Position numbers and translations under genes: made by a program. A stretch of DNA of 33,988 nt, from positions 1 to 33,988 of the forward strand of contig JBARXT010000186.1 of assembly GCA_049647485.1 (NCBI GenBank), given 5' to 3'. Under the pieces are notes generated by a model. That model had not been told where the DNA came from. It made no database searches and saw only the letters and a program-made list of their open reading frames with translations. This DNA is from 62-47 sp049647485. GTDB lineage: Bacteria > Pseudomonadota > Alphaproteobacteria > Rhizobiales > Xanthobacteraceae. Shown here piece after piece: positions 24,551-33,076 of this stretch (the stretch's first letter is position 1; each line of letters starts with the position of its first letter).

Positions 24551-25981
24551 ATGGTCAATCGCATGCAATTTTATATCGACGGCGCCTGGGTCGATCCCGC
24601 CGTCAAGAAATCGACGCCGGTCGTGAATCCGGCCACCGAGGAGGCCATGTACGAGGTCGCGCTGGGCTCCAAGGCCGACGTGGACAAGGCCGTGGCGGCT
24701 GCCAAGCGCGCGTTCGAGACGTTCTCGCAGACCACCCGCGAGGAGCGCGTGGCGCTGCTGGAAAAGATCATCGCCGTCTACAAGACGCGTCTGAAGGATA
24801 TCGGTGCCTCGGTGTCCGACGAGATGGGCGCGCCGCTGCCGATGGCCGAGAAGCTGCAGGCCGGTGCTGGCCTCGGCCACCTGATGACCACGCTCGATGT
24901 GCTGAAGAACTATCAGTTCGAGGAGCCGGTTGGCTCCGCCGTCGTGGTGCGCGAGCCGATCGGCGTGGTCGGCATGATCACCCCGTGGAACTGGCCGCTG
25001 AACCAGATCGCCTGCAAGGTTGCTCCGGCATTGGCCGCGGGCTGCACCATGATCCTGAAGCCGTCGGAATACACGCCGACCTCGGCGCTGATTTTCGCGG
25101 AAATCCTTCATGAAGCCGGCGTGCCGAAGGGCGTCTTCAACCTCGTCAACGGTCTCGGCCCGGATGTCGGCGCCGCGATGAGCGAGCATCCGGATATCGA
25201 CATGATTTCGTTCACCGGCTCGACCCGCGCCGGCATCGACGTCGCCAAGCGTTCGGCGCCGACGGTGAAGCGCGTCAGCCAGGAACTTGGCGGCAAGTCA
25301 CCGAACGTCATCCTGGAAGACGCCGATCTGGTGAAGGCGGTGACCGGCGGCGTGGCCCACATGTTCAACAACTCCGGCCAGTCCTGCAACGCGCCGTCGC
25401 GGATGATCGTGCCGCTGTCGAAGATGAAGGAAGTCGCCGCCATCGCCAAGGGCGTCGCCGACAAGACCAAGGCGGGCGATCCGCGCGCCGAAGGCACCAC
25501 CATTGGGCCGGTCGTCAATCGCAACCAGTGGAACAAGATCCAGGACCTGATCCAGAAGGGCATCGACGAAGGCGCGACCCTCGTCGCTGGCGGTCCCGGC
25601 CTTCCGGAAGGCGTCAACAAGGGCTTCTACGTGCGTCCGACGATCTTCGCGGACGTCACCGACAAGATGACCATCGCCAACGAGGAAATCTTCGGGCCGG
25701 TGCTGGTGATCATGGGCGCCAAGGACGAAGCCGAGGCGGTGAAGATCGCCAACGACACGCCGTACGGTCTCGCCGGTTATGTCTCGGCCGGCACCGTCGA
25801 GCGTGCGCGGAAGGTGGGTCGCCAGATCCGCGCCGGCAACGTCAACCTGCAAGGCACGCCCAACGAGCGCACCGCGCCGTTCGGCGGCTACAGGCAATCG
25901 GGCAACGGTCGCGAGTGGGGCAAGTTCGGCCTTGAGGACTTCCTCGAAGTGAAGGCCATTGCCGGCTTCAACGCGGCGTAA
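24551..25981 (+). CDS. Aldehyde dehydrogenase
   Basis: A 476-residue NAD(P)-dependent aldehyde dehydrogenase. Catalytic residues are all present: C279 in NNSGQSCNAPSR, E245 in ELGGKSPN and N147 in TPWNWPLNQ. The coenzyme loop FTGSTRAG and the C-terminal FGGYRQSGNGREWG are also typical. GTGAGG ends about ten bases before ATG 24551; an in-frame upstream ATG at 24446 is not supported. Substrate is unknown. It lies downstream of the E1 gene and could oxidise an aldehyde from the same pathway, but 153 bases separate them. A strong intrinsic terminator follows directly. Confidence 0.95.
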   Translation: MVNRMQFYIDGAWVDPAVKKSTPVVNPATEEAMYEVALGSKADVDKAVAAAKRAFETFSQTTREERVALLEKIIAVYKTRLKDIGASVSDEMGAPLPMAEKLQAGAGLGHLMTTLDVLKNYQFEEPVGSAVVVREPIGVVGMITPWNWPLNQIACKVAPALAAGCTMILKPSEYTPTSALIFAEILHEAGVPKGVFNLVNGLGPDVGAAMSEHPDIDMISFTGSTRAGIDVAKRSAPTVKRVSQELGGKSPNVILEDADLVKAVTGGVAHMFNNSGQSCNAPSRMIVPLSKMKEVAAIAKGVADKTKAGDPRAEGTTIGPVVNRNQWNKIQDLIQKGIDEGATLVAGGPGLPEGVNKGFYVRPTIFADVTDKMTIANEEIFGPVLVIMGAKDEAEAVKIANDTPYGLAGYVSAGTVERARKVGRQIRAGNVNLQGTPNERTAPFGGYRQSGNGREWGKFGLEDFLEVKAIAGFNAA

Positions 25982-26002
25982 GCGACGCGGACTTAACAAC
26001 AG

Positions 26003-26044
26003 CGCCGGGGCGGGAGATGATCCCGCCCCGGCGTGTTTGTTTTT
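26003..26044 (+). terminator. Rho-independent terminator after aldehyde dehydrogenase
   Basis: A perfect 13-pair GC-rich stem, CGCCGGGGCGGGA with TCCCGCCCCGGCG, closes a GATGA loop and is followed by the T-rich tract TGTTTGTTTTT. It begins 21 bases after the aldehyde dehydrogenase stop. Confidence 0.93.
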
Positions 26045-26050
26045 GATGAT

Positions 26051-26125
26051 GCCTCCTTGCGAGGAGCGAAGCGACGAAGCCCTTCGAGGTTCGCCGCGAG
26101 CGCGGCTTACACCTCAGGGTGACGG
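26051..26125. repeat. Dispersed palindromic repeat, type B, copy 2
   Basis: The unit has GCCTCCTTGCGAGGAGCG at one side and ACACCTCAGGGTGACGG at the other, with AGCCCTTCGAGG inside. It matches the right end of the copy at 21166-21279 and sits between convergent genes. Confidence 0.7.
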
Positions 26126-26143
26126 CGACAGTTGAGGGGCGAC

Positions 26144-26926
26144 CTATTTGGACTTGGTGAGAAACTTGTCCACGGCCTTGCGAAAATCGTCGTGCCGCAT
26201 GCAGCCGATGATGTTTTCGACTTCGGCGTCGAGTTGTTGCGCGACCGAGGTGAAACGCGACTGATGGATCAGCGCCTTGGTGGCTGCGATGGCAGCGGGC
26301 GCATTCTGCGCGATGCGTTGCGCCAGTTCACGCGTCGCTGTTTTCAAATCCGCCGCCGGCACCAGCTTGGCCACCAGTCCCCAGTCGTAGGCTTGTTGCG
26401 CCGAGAAGCTGCCGTCGGCCAAAAATATCTGCAATGCGCGCCGCGCGCCGACGATCTCGGTGACGCCGATGGTGCCGCCGCCGTCGGGCGAAACGCCGAG
26501 CTTGTGATAGGCCGCCGTGAACTTCGCATCGTCGGCGGCGATGCACATGTCCGCCATGAAGGCGAGCGACAGGCCGGCGCCTGCCGCCGAGCCGTGCACG
26601 CTGGAAAGCACCACCTTCGGCATCCGCCGCAGCGCGATGGTGAAGGCGTGGAAATGCTTCAGCAGTTCGCGGATCACCGGGTCGAGATTATGCATGTTGG
26701 CGCCGAACACCTGAATGTCGCCGCCGCCGCAGAACGCGCGGCCCGCGCCCTCGACCACCAGCACACGGACGTTGTCGTCCGCCTCGACCTGAAGCGCCAA
26801 TTGTTCGAGCCGTTGCGCGATGGCGAGATTGATCGAGTTGAAGGCCGTCGGCCGATTGAGCGTCAGGGTTGCGACGGCGCCGTCGACGGCAAGCAGGGCA
26901 GGCTGGTCGGAATCCGGAGTGGACAT
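26144..26926 (-). CDS. Enoyl-CoA hydratase/isomerase (crotonase) family protein
   Basis: A 260-residue crotonase-fold protein; relatives act on acyl-CoA thioesters. The oxyanion-hole segments are AGRAFCGGGDIQ (about residues 60-71) and HGSAAGAGLSLAFMADM. At the two glutamate positions of classical enoyl-CoA hydratase it has other residues: LSLA in place of CELA, and AYHKLG in place of PEILLG. It carries SPDGGGT, similar to the aspartate-bearing segment of the PaaG isomerase group. Isomerase or another activity is therefore more likely than simple hydratase. ATG 26926 is preceded by GAAAGG and begins MSTPDSDQPALL; the open frame extends far upstream through the opposite flavoprotein gene, but that part is arginine- and histidine-rich shadow. 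Confidence 0.9.
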   Translation of the reverse strand: MSTPDSDQPALLAVDGAVATLTLNRPTAFNSINLAIAQRLEQLALQVEADDNVRVLVVEGAGRAFCGGGDIQVFGANMHNLDPVIRELLKHFHAFTIALRRMPKVVLSSVHGSAAGAGLSLAFMADMCIAADDAKFTAAYHKLGVSPDGGGTIGVTEIVGARRALQIFLADGSFSAQQAYDWGLVAKLVPAADLKTATRELAQRIAQNAPAAIAATKALIHQSRFTSVAQQLDAEVENIIGCMRHDDFRKAVDKFLTKSK

Positions 26927-27076
26927 GCGGGAAAACCTTTCGCGTGAAAAAGCGGGCCGATCGTGGCGGCATTTAACGCCATTCACGCCGCGGATGACAA
27001 GCGGGCCGGATCGTGCATCATGCCGGCGGACTTGGCCGCCTGCGGGCGGTGGTCCAGATGAGTGGGACGTAAGGCG

Positions 27077-28297
27077 ATGACAAAAGAAACGGTTCTGATC
27101 GTCGGCGCGGGACACGCCGGATTTCAGGTCGCGGTGTCGCTGCGGCAATCGGGCTATATCGGGCCAGTGCGCCTGATCAACGACGAGGCGTTGTTGCCCT
27201 ATCAACGCCCGCCGCTGTCGAAGGCTTATCTCAAGGGGACGGGCGGCGCCGAGAGCGTGTTGTTTCGGCCCGCGAAGTTCTATGCCGATCAGGCCATCGA
27301 ACTGGTCGACGGCCATGTCGTCGCCATCGATCGCGCCCGTCATGTGGTGCGGCTCGGTTCGGGCGCGGAGTTGCCATACGGCCATCTTGTGCTCGCGACC
27401 GGCGCGCGCAACCGCTTGCTCGATGTGCCAAACGCCAACCTCGAAGGTGTGATGTATCTGCGCAATTTCGCCGAGAGTGAGGCGTTGCGCACCCATATCG
27501 AGGCCGGGCAGCGGCTGGTGGTGATCGGCGCGGGCTTCATCGGGCTGGAATTCGCGTCCACCGCGCGGGCGAAAGGTCTCGAGGTCGATGTGCTCGAACT
27601 GGCGCCGCGCGTGATGGCGCGGGCGGTGACGCAGGACATCTCCGCCTATTTCGAGCGCAAGCATCGCGAGGCCGGTATCCGCATTCACTTCGGCGTGCGG
27701 GCGACGGAGATCGAAGGCGCGCACGGCAAGGTGACCGGCGTATCCTTGAGTGATGGACGGCGAATGCCGGCGGACCTCGTGGTGGTCGGCGTCGGCGTGT
27801 TGCCGAATGTCGAACTCGCCGCGGAAGCCGGTCTGCCGGTTTCGGCCGGTATCGTCGTCGATGCGCAACTTCTCACCGCCGATCCGGATATCTCCGCTAT
27901 CGGCGATTGCGCGCTGTTCGAAAGCCCGCGCTTCGGCGCGCCGCTGCGACTGGAGTCGGTGCAGAACGCCACCGATCACGCACGCTGTGTGGCCGCGCGT
28001 CTCACCGGCAAGCCGGAAACCTATGACGGGTTGCCGTGGTTCTGGAGCGATCAGGGCAACGATAAGTTGCAGATGGCGGGGCTGATTGCGGGCTTCGATC
28101 ATGCCGTATTGCGCGGCGATCCTGCGCAGGGCGCGTTCTCGGTGTTTTGCTACAAGGGCGATCGCATGATCGGCGTCGAGTCGGTCAACCGCGCCGGCGA
28201 TCACGTCTTCGGCCGGCGCATGCTCGCCGGCGGCCGCTCGATCACGCCGCAGCAGGCGGCCGACATGAGCTTCGATCTCAAGCGGGCGATCGCGTAA
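27077..28297 (+). CDS. NAD(P)H:ferredoxin/rubredoxin reductase-type FAD oxidoreductase
   Basis: A 406-residue flavoprotein of the putidaredoxin/rhodocoxin reductase group, which passes electrons from NAD(P)H to a small ferredoxin serving a P450 or oxygenase. The FAD motif is IVGAGHAGFQVA (residues 8-19), the NAD motif is VVIGAGFIGLEFA (about 150-162), and the second FAD motif is ISAIGDCALFE (about 275). PYQRPPLSKAYL and WFWSDQ are strongly typical of this group. I chose ATG 27077 (MTKETVLIVG); GTG 27062 is possible but would add five residues. It is divergent from the crotonase. No ferredoxin or P450 gene is present here, so its partner is encoded elsewhere. Confidence 0.93.
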   Translation: MTKETVLIVGAGHAGFQVAVSLRQSGYIGPVRLINDEALLPYQRPPLSKAYLKGTGGAESVLFRPAKFYADQAIELVDGHVVAIDRARHVVRLGSGAELPYGHLVLATGARNRLLDVPNANLEGVMYLRNFAESEALRTHIEAGQRLVVIGAGFIGLEFASTARAKGLEVDVLELAPRVMARAVTQDISAYFERKHREAGIRIHFGVRATEIEGAHGKVTGVSLSDGRRMPADLVVVGVGVLPNVELAAEAGLPVSAGIVVDAQLLTADPDISAIGDCALFESPRFGAPLRLESVQNATDHARCVAARLTGKPETYDGLPWFWSDQGNDKLQMAGLIAGFDHAVLRGDPAQGAFSVFCYKGDRMIGVESVNRAGDHVFGRRMLAGGRSITPQQAADMSFDLKRAIA

Positions 28298-28315
28298 GAC
28301 TTTCCAAACACCTGC

Positions 28316-29236
28316 CTACGGCCGCACCGCGCGGAGCTTGCCCGCTACCGGCTTCTGAAATTCCTCGCGCACCACGGCGATATCGGCGAGCGTCGGCAAT
28401 CCCGCCTCGTTGCCGAGATGCTGGATCTTGTGCGTCGAGGCCGCCTGCGCGAAGGCGAAGTGCTCCTGCCAGCTTTTCGACGGATCGCTGAGATAGGAAT
28501 AGACGTAAGCGCCGTGGAACACGTCGCCGGCGCCGTTGGTGTCGATGACGCGCGCGGCCGGCACCTTCAGCGCCGGCACTTCGCGCACCACGCCGGTTTC
28601 GTCGTACCAGACCAGCCCGCGCTCGCCGAGCGTCACCCCACCGATGCGGCAGCCGCGCGATTTCAGATAGTCCAGCATTGCGCGCGGACTCAACTCCATC
28701 TGCTCGCAAAGCCGTTCCGCGACCATCGCCACGTCGATAAATTCCAGCAGTTCATGCGTGTTATCGCGCAACCCGCCGCCGTCGAGCGAGGTGAGGATGC
28801 CGGCTTCGCGACACAGCTTCGCGTAATGCAGCGCGGCCTCGGGCTGATGGCCGTCGACATGCAGCGCGCGGCAGCCGGTGAGGTTCAGCATCGGAAACGG
28901 ATGCAGGTGCTCGTCGTCGCGGCAGCGGACGATGGCGCGCTTGCCGTCCTTCGGCATGATGAAGGACAGCGATGAGGTCTTCACCTTGCGGGCGTGAAGC
29001 GAGATGCCATACTTCACCGCCATGTCCTGAAACATGCGGCCGAGCCAGTCGTCGGCGACGGTGGTGAGCAGGTCCGGCACGATGCCGAGTCGCGCGCAGC
29101 AGAACGCGGCGGTCACCGCGTTGCCCCCGAACGACACCGCATAGGCGGAGGCGACATGCTTCTCGTCGCCGGTCGGCATGTGATCGGTGAGAAACGTCAC
29201 GTCGATGTAGGTTTGTCCGATGAAAAGCGCCTGCAT
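28316..29236 (-). CDS. PfkB-family (ribokinase-like) carbohydrate kinase
   Basis: A 306-residue member of the ribokinase/PfkB family. The N-terminal signature is VSFGGNAVTAAFCCARLG (about 34-51) and the C-terminal one is DTNGAGDVFHGAYVY, with the catalytic aspartate in GAGD. Such kinases phosphorylate sugars, nucleosides or related polyols with ATP. The substrate cannot be assigned; the variant motif GQTYIDVTFLTDHMPTGDEK is not that of ribokinase or fructokinase. I give ATG 29236 (MQALFIGQ), with a weak GGA upstream; ATG 29248 in the same frame is possible. It converges with the flavoprotein (18 bases apart) and diverges from glutamate dehydrogenase. Confidence 0.9.
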   Translation of the reverse strand: MQALFIGQTYIDVTFLTDHMPTGDEKHVASAYAVSFGGNAVTAAFCCARLGIVPDLLTTVADDWLGRMFQDMAVKYGISLHARKVKTSSLSFIMPKDGKRAIVRCRDDEHLHPFPMLNLTGCRALHVDGHQPEAALHYAKLCREAGILTSLDGGGLRDNTHELLEFIDVAMVAERLCEQMELSPRAMLDYLKSRGCRIGGVTLGERGLVWYDETGVVREVPALKVPAARVIDTNGAGDVFHGAYVYSYLSDPSKSWQEHFAFAQAASTHKIQHLGNEAGLPTLADIAVVREEFQKPVAGKLRAVRP

Positions 29237-29433
29237 CGTTCGGTCCATCGTTTGTGGGTGCGATATCTCGCGTCCATTAGCGCCGCTTATCACGCTCCAT
29301 TGCAACTATTAATTCGCGGTCGCACGCAACCCTGCGTTACAACTATTGCATCATTGCGGCGAGGCTCGCGCGCCTGTGTTGAACGATTGTCGGCAGTGCC
29401 GGGTTCCCCGCGATCGAGCGATGGAGGTTGATC
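29237..29433. promoter_or_regulatory. Divergent promoter region of PfkB kinase and glutamate dehydrogenase
   Basis: About 200 bases with somewhat raised AT content in the middle. The 8-base word CAACTATT is repeated directly at 29303-29310 and 29340-29347, 37 bases apart. GGAGG at 29423-29427 is the glutamate dehydrogenase ribosome binding site. I could not define promoter boxes. Confidence 0.4.
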
Positions 29434-30693
29434 ATGTCGGTCTATTCGGGTGCGGTTTTCGATATGGCGGCGCGGCAGTTTTCGGTGATCGCCGATCATC
29501 TGGCCATTCCGCATGACGAACGCGACCGGCTGCTGTTGCCGAAGCGCGCCATCACCGTGTCCTGTCCGATTCATCGCGATGATGGCACGATCGCGGTGTT
29601 CGAGGGCTATCGCGTGCAGCACCACCTGACGATGGGGCCGACCAAGGGCGGCACGCGCTTCGCGCCCAGCGTCGATATCGGCGAGGTGGCGGCGCTGGCG
29701 ATCTGGATGAGCTGGAAATGCGCGCTGGTCGGTCTGCCTTATGGCGGCGCGAAAGGCGGAATCCGTGTCGATCCGTCGTCGATTTCGAAGCGCGAACTGG
29801 AAGGGTTGTCGCGCCGCTACATGCAGGAGATGATTCCGTTCGTCGGCCCGCATACCGACGTGATGGCGCCGGACATGGGCACCAACGAGCAGGTGATGGC
29901 GTGGTTCATGGACACCTATTCGATGTATCAGGGCCGTACCGTCACCGAGATCGTCACCGGCAAGCCGGTGAGTTCGGGCGGCACGCTCGGGCGGCGCGAG
30001 GCGACCGGGCGCGGCGTCGCCTATCTGGCGAGGCGCGTTCTGACCGATCTGCAAATCAACCTGAATAATGCGACGGCGGTGGTGCAGGGGTTCGGTAACG
30101 TCGGATCCTATGCCGCCGCCGAATTGCATCGCTACGGCGTCAAGGTGATCGCGGTGAGCGACCACACCGGCGCGCTGCACAGCGCCGCCGGGCTGGATAT
30201 TCCGGCGCTGCTTCGCTACGCCGCCGCGCATGGCAGCATCGCCGGCTTCTCCCGCGAATTGCAATGCGATCCTGTCGAGGCGCTGACCTTGCCGTGCGAC
30301 GTGCTGGTGCCGGCGGCGATGGAGCGGGTGATCGACGCCAATATCGCCTCGAAGCTGCAATGCCGCGTGCTGGCGGAGGGCGCCAACGGCCCGACCACGC
30401 CGGATGCCGACCTCGTACTGGCCCAGCGGCAGGACGAGATTTTCGTGCTGCCCGATATTCTGTGCAATTCCGGCGGCGTCGTGGTCAGCTATTTCGAATG
30501 GGTGCAGGACCTCCAGCAACTGTTCTGGGAGGAGGAAGAAGTGATGCGGCGCGAATATCACATCCTCGATCGCGCCTTCGACCAGATGGTGGCGCGCGCC
30601 CGCAAGGACGGAATTTCTCATCGCACCGCTGCGATGGCGATCGGCGTGGAGCGGGTGCGGGCGGCGAAGCTGACGCGGGGGCTGTTCCCGTAA
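29434..30693 (+). CDS. gdhA: Glu/Leu/Phe/Val family dehydrogenase (glutamate dehydrogenase)
   Basis: A 419-residue hexameric-type amino acid dehydrogenase that interconverts glutamate and 2-oxoglutarate plus ammonia. The substrate lysine is K95 in SWKCALVGLPYGGAKGG, the catalytic lysine is K107, and D147 in APDMGTNEQVMAWFMD is the conserved aspartate. The dinucleotide fold shows VVQGFGNVGSYAA. GTLGRREATGRGV and AEGANGPTTPDAD match glutamate dehydrogenases more closely than leucine dehydrogenase. GGAGG at 29423-29427 supports ATG 29434; TTG 29428 is rejected because it overlaps this site. The APH-fold kinase gene starts 52 bases after the stop, so the two may share a transcript. Coenzyme choice is not assigned. 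Confidence 0.92.
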   Translation: MSVYSGAVFDMAARQFSVIADHLAIPHDERDRLLLPKRAITVSCPIHRDDGTIAVFEGYRVQHHLTMGPTKGGTRFAPSVDIGEVAALAIWMSWKCALVGLPYGGAKGGIRVDPSSISKRELEGLSRRYMQEMIPFVGPHTDVMAPDMGTNEQVMAWFMDTYSMYQGRTVTEIVTGKPVSSGGTLGRREATGRGVAYLARRVLTDLQINLNNATAVVQGFGNVGSYAAAELHRYGVKVIAVSDHTGALHSAAGLDIPALLRYAAAHGSIAGFSRELQCDPVEALTLPCDVLVPAAMERVIDANIASKLQCRVLAEGANGPTTPDADLVLAQRQDEIFVLPDILCNSGGVVVSYFEWVQDLQQLFWEEEEVMRREYHILDRAFDQMVARARKDGISHRTAAMAIGVERVRAAKLTRGLFP

Positions 30694-30745
30694 GGTTGCG
30701 GCCTGGCCGTCATTCTGCAAAGACTGGCGGCACAGGAGCCCCTCT

Positions 30746-31777
30746 TTGACCTCAACTTCGCCCGACATCCCCGACAATGCCGTGCCCGATGCCGTCGTCG
30801 CGTTTTTACGCGATGCGGGCCTTGTGCCGTCGGACGTCACGTCGCGTTTCACGGCGCTGACCGGCGGCGTGGCATCGGACATCTGGAAGGTCGAAGCAGG
30901 CGATTGCACGTTCGCGGTGAAGCGCGCTTTGCAGAAGCTGCGCGTCGCGCGCGACTGGCAGGTGCCGGTGACGCGCAACGTCAGCGAGGTCGATTGGCTG
31001 CGTGCGGCGGCGAAGGTGGTGCCGGATGCGGTGCCGAAGGTGCTGGCGCACGATGCGGAGATCGGCGCTTTCGCGATGGCTTATCTCGATCCGGCACATC
31101 ATCCGGTGTGGAAGGCGGAATTGGCGGCCGGACGCGCCGATCCTTCCTTCGCCGCGCGCGTCGGAGATACCGTCGCGGCGATCCACGCCGCCACCGCACA
31201 TTCCGATGCGTTGGCGGAGCAGTTCGCCACCGACGCGCTATTCCATGCCATTCGGCTTGAACCCTATCTCGAGGCTACCGCGCCGGCGCATCCCGATATC
31301 GCCGATGCGTTAATGCAGCTCTCGCGCGAGACGTTGGCGATGAAGGTCGCGTTGGTGCATGGGGACGTCAGCCCGAAGAACATTCTGGTCGGCCCGAGCG
31401 GTCCGGTGTTTCTCGATGCCGAATGCGCCTGGTACGGCGATCCGGCATTCGATCTCGCGTTCTGCCTCAACCACATGCTGCTGAAATGCCTCTGGACGCC
31501 GCGCGTGCGTGACGGCTTCCTCGCCTGCTTCGATGCGCTGGCGGCGGCCTATCTCGCGCGGGTGACCTGGGAGCCCGTCGCCGAGCTTGAACGCCGTGCG
31601 GCGCGGCTGTTGCCGGCGCTGTTTCTGGCGCGCGTCGATGGCAAGTCGCCGGTAGAATACATCACGGACGAGAACGACAAAGCGCGCGTGCGCCGCGTCG
31701 CGGTGCCGCTGATCGCATCGCCGCCGTTGCTGCTTGGTGACGTGCGCGATGCCTGGGCCAAGGAGATGGGGCGATGA
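30746..31777 (+). CDS. APH-fold phosphotransferase, TTG start
   Basis: A 343-residue kinase of the aminoglycoside/choline phosphotransferase fold. The catalytic loop is LVHGDVSPKNILVGP (HGDxxxxN) and the magnesium aspartate lies in FLDAECAWYGDPAFDLAF. The N-lobe has LTGGVASDIWKV, the glycine-rich loop, and the lysine in FAVKRALQKL. Start TTG 30746 is supported by AGGAG at 30733-30737. Its stop overlaps the enolase start by four bases (ATGA at 31774), so the two are almost certainly translated together. Antibiotic resistance is unlikely given this context; it more plausibly phosphorylates a small hydroxylated metabolite that feeds the enolase. The substrate is not known. Confidence 0.9.
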   Translation: MTSTSPDIPDNAVPDAVVAFLRDAGLVPSDVTSRFTALTGGVASDIWKVEAGDCTFAVKRALQKLRVARDWQVPVTRNVSEVDWLRAAAKVVPDAVPKVLAHDAEIGAFAMAYLDPAHHPVWKAELAAGRADPSFAARVGDTVAAIHAATAHSDALAEQFATDALFHAIRLEPYLEATAPAHPDIADALMQLSRETLAMKVALVHGDVSPKNILVGPSGPVFLDAECAWYGDPAFDLAFCLNHMLLKCLWTPRVRDGFLACFDALAAAYLARVTWEPVAELERRAARLLPALFLARVDGKSPVEYITDENDKARVRRVAVPLIASPPLLLGDVRDAWAKEMGR

Positions 31778-33060
31778 ACGATACACGGATTTCCAACGTG
31801 CGCGGGCGGCGGGTATGGGACTCGCGCGGCCGTCCCACCGTGGAAGTCGATGTCACGCTCAAGGGCGGTGCATTCGGTCGCGCCATCGCGCCCGCCGGTG
31901 CGTCGATGGGCAGCGGTGAGGCAGTGGATCTGCGCGACGGTGGTATGAGGCTCGGCGGCTACGATGTCGGCCGCGCGGTGAACGCGGTCAATGGCGAGAT
32001 CGCGGCGACGCTTGCCGGCATGGATGCGGCAGATCAGGCGGCGGTCGATCAAGCGATGATCGCGCTGGATGGTACTCCGAATAAAGGCCGGCTCGGTGGC
32101 AACGCCATCGTCGCCACCTCGATGGCGATGCTACACGCGGCGGCGGCCGCGAATGGCGTGCCGCTGTGGCAGCACCTCGCGCAAGGTCGCAAGGTGCGCA
32201 TTCCTCTGCCGGAAATCCAGATTTTCGGCGGCGGCGCGCACGCGGCGCGGCGGGTCGACATTCAGGATTTCATGGTGATGTGTCCGGGCGCATCGTCGTT
32301 CGCACAGGCGCTGGAATGGACCGCCGAAGTTTATCTCGCCGCGGGCCACATCATGAAGCAGGCCGGCAAGCTGCAAGGCGTCGCCGACGAGGGCGGTTAC
32401 TGGCCGGCGTTCCGCAGTAATGAGGAGGCGCTCGATGCGCTGGTGGCGGCGATCCTCAAGGCCGGCTTCAAAGGTGGCGACGATGTCGCGATCTCGCTTG
32501 ACGTCGCCGCGTCGGAGTTCGGCAAGGGCGGCACTTACACGCTGGCGCTTGACGATCGCAAGCTCGATACCGGCGCGATGATCGACATGCTCGGCCATTG
32601 GTGCGAGGCTTATCCTATCGTTTCCATCGAGGACCCGGTGGCGGAGGATGACGCCGAGGGCTTTGTCGCGTTCACGCGCGCTTATGGCGATCGTTGTCAG
32701 GTGATCGGCGACGACTTTCTCGTTACCAATGCGGCGCGCGTTCGCAAGGCAGCCGCCGATGGTGCCGCGACGGCGGTGCTGATCAAGCCCAATCAGGCCG
32801 GCACCGTCACCGAGACGCATGCTGCGCTGGAGGCCGGCAAGGCGGCGGGCTTCGGCACCATCGTCTCCGCGCGCTCCGGCGAGACCGAGGACGTCACTAT
32901 CGTGCACCTGTCGATCGGCTGGGATGCGGGGCAGCTCAAGGTCGGCTCGTTCTCGCGCTCGGAACGCATGGCGAAGTGGAACGAGTGTCTGCGCATCGAG
33001 GAAGCGCTGGGCCGCGACGCGGTGTTCGCCGGGCGCGGCGCGCTCGGGTTTCGGCGATAG
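31774..33060 (+). CDS. Divergent enolase paralogue with altered active site
   Basis: A 428-residue enolase-family protein. Metal ligands and most catalytic residues are present: D243 (SLDVAASEF), E286 (SIEDPVAEDD), D313 (GDDF), base K338 (LIKPNQAGTVTET), K389 (QLKVGSFSRSER), H156 (GGGAHAARR) and E206 (ADEGGYWP). Two positions differ from true enolases, aligned by eye to yeast: the QEFM glutamate (E168) is D165 in IQDFMV, and the histidine of SHRSGETED (H373) is A366 in SARSGETED. The usual PSGASTG loop is PAGASMGSG. This looks like a second enolase with a changed substrate, not the glycolytic one, though that is inference. It overlaps the kinase (ATGA) and is followed after 16 bases by a VOC protein, so the three form one operon. 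Confidence 0.92.
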   Translation: MNDTRISNVRGRRVWDSRGRPTVEVDVTLKGGAFGRAIAPAGASMGSGEAVDLRDGGMRLGGYDVGRAVNAVNGEIAATLAGMDAADQAAVDQAMIALDGTPNKGRLGGNAIVATSMAMLHAAAAANGVPLWQHLAQGRKVRIPLPEIQIFGGGAHAARRVDIQDFMVMCPGASSFAQALEWTAEVYLAAGHIMKQAGKLQGVADEGGYWPAFRSNEEALDALVAAILKAGFKGGDDVAISLDVAASEFGKGGTYTLALDDRKLDTGAMIDMLGHWCEAYPIVSIEDPVAEDDAEGFVAFTRAYGDRCQVIGDDFLVTNAARVRKAAADGAATAVLIKPNQAGTVTETHAALEAGKAAGFGTIVSARSGETEDVTIVHLSIGWDAGQLKVGSFSRSERMAKWNECLRIEEALGRDAVFAGRGALGFRR

Positions 33061-33076
33061 GTTTTGGAGACATTGC

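Noticed and set aside
26927..28204. Long N-terminal extension of the crotonase frame
   Set aside because: It is antisense to the flavoprotein gene and has shadow composition; crotonases start near ATG 26926.
30746..31777. Aminoglycoside resistance kinase
   Set aside because: Only the fold matches; it is coupled to an enolase paralogue with no resistance context.
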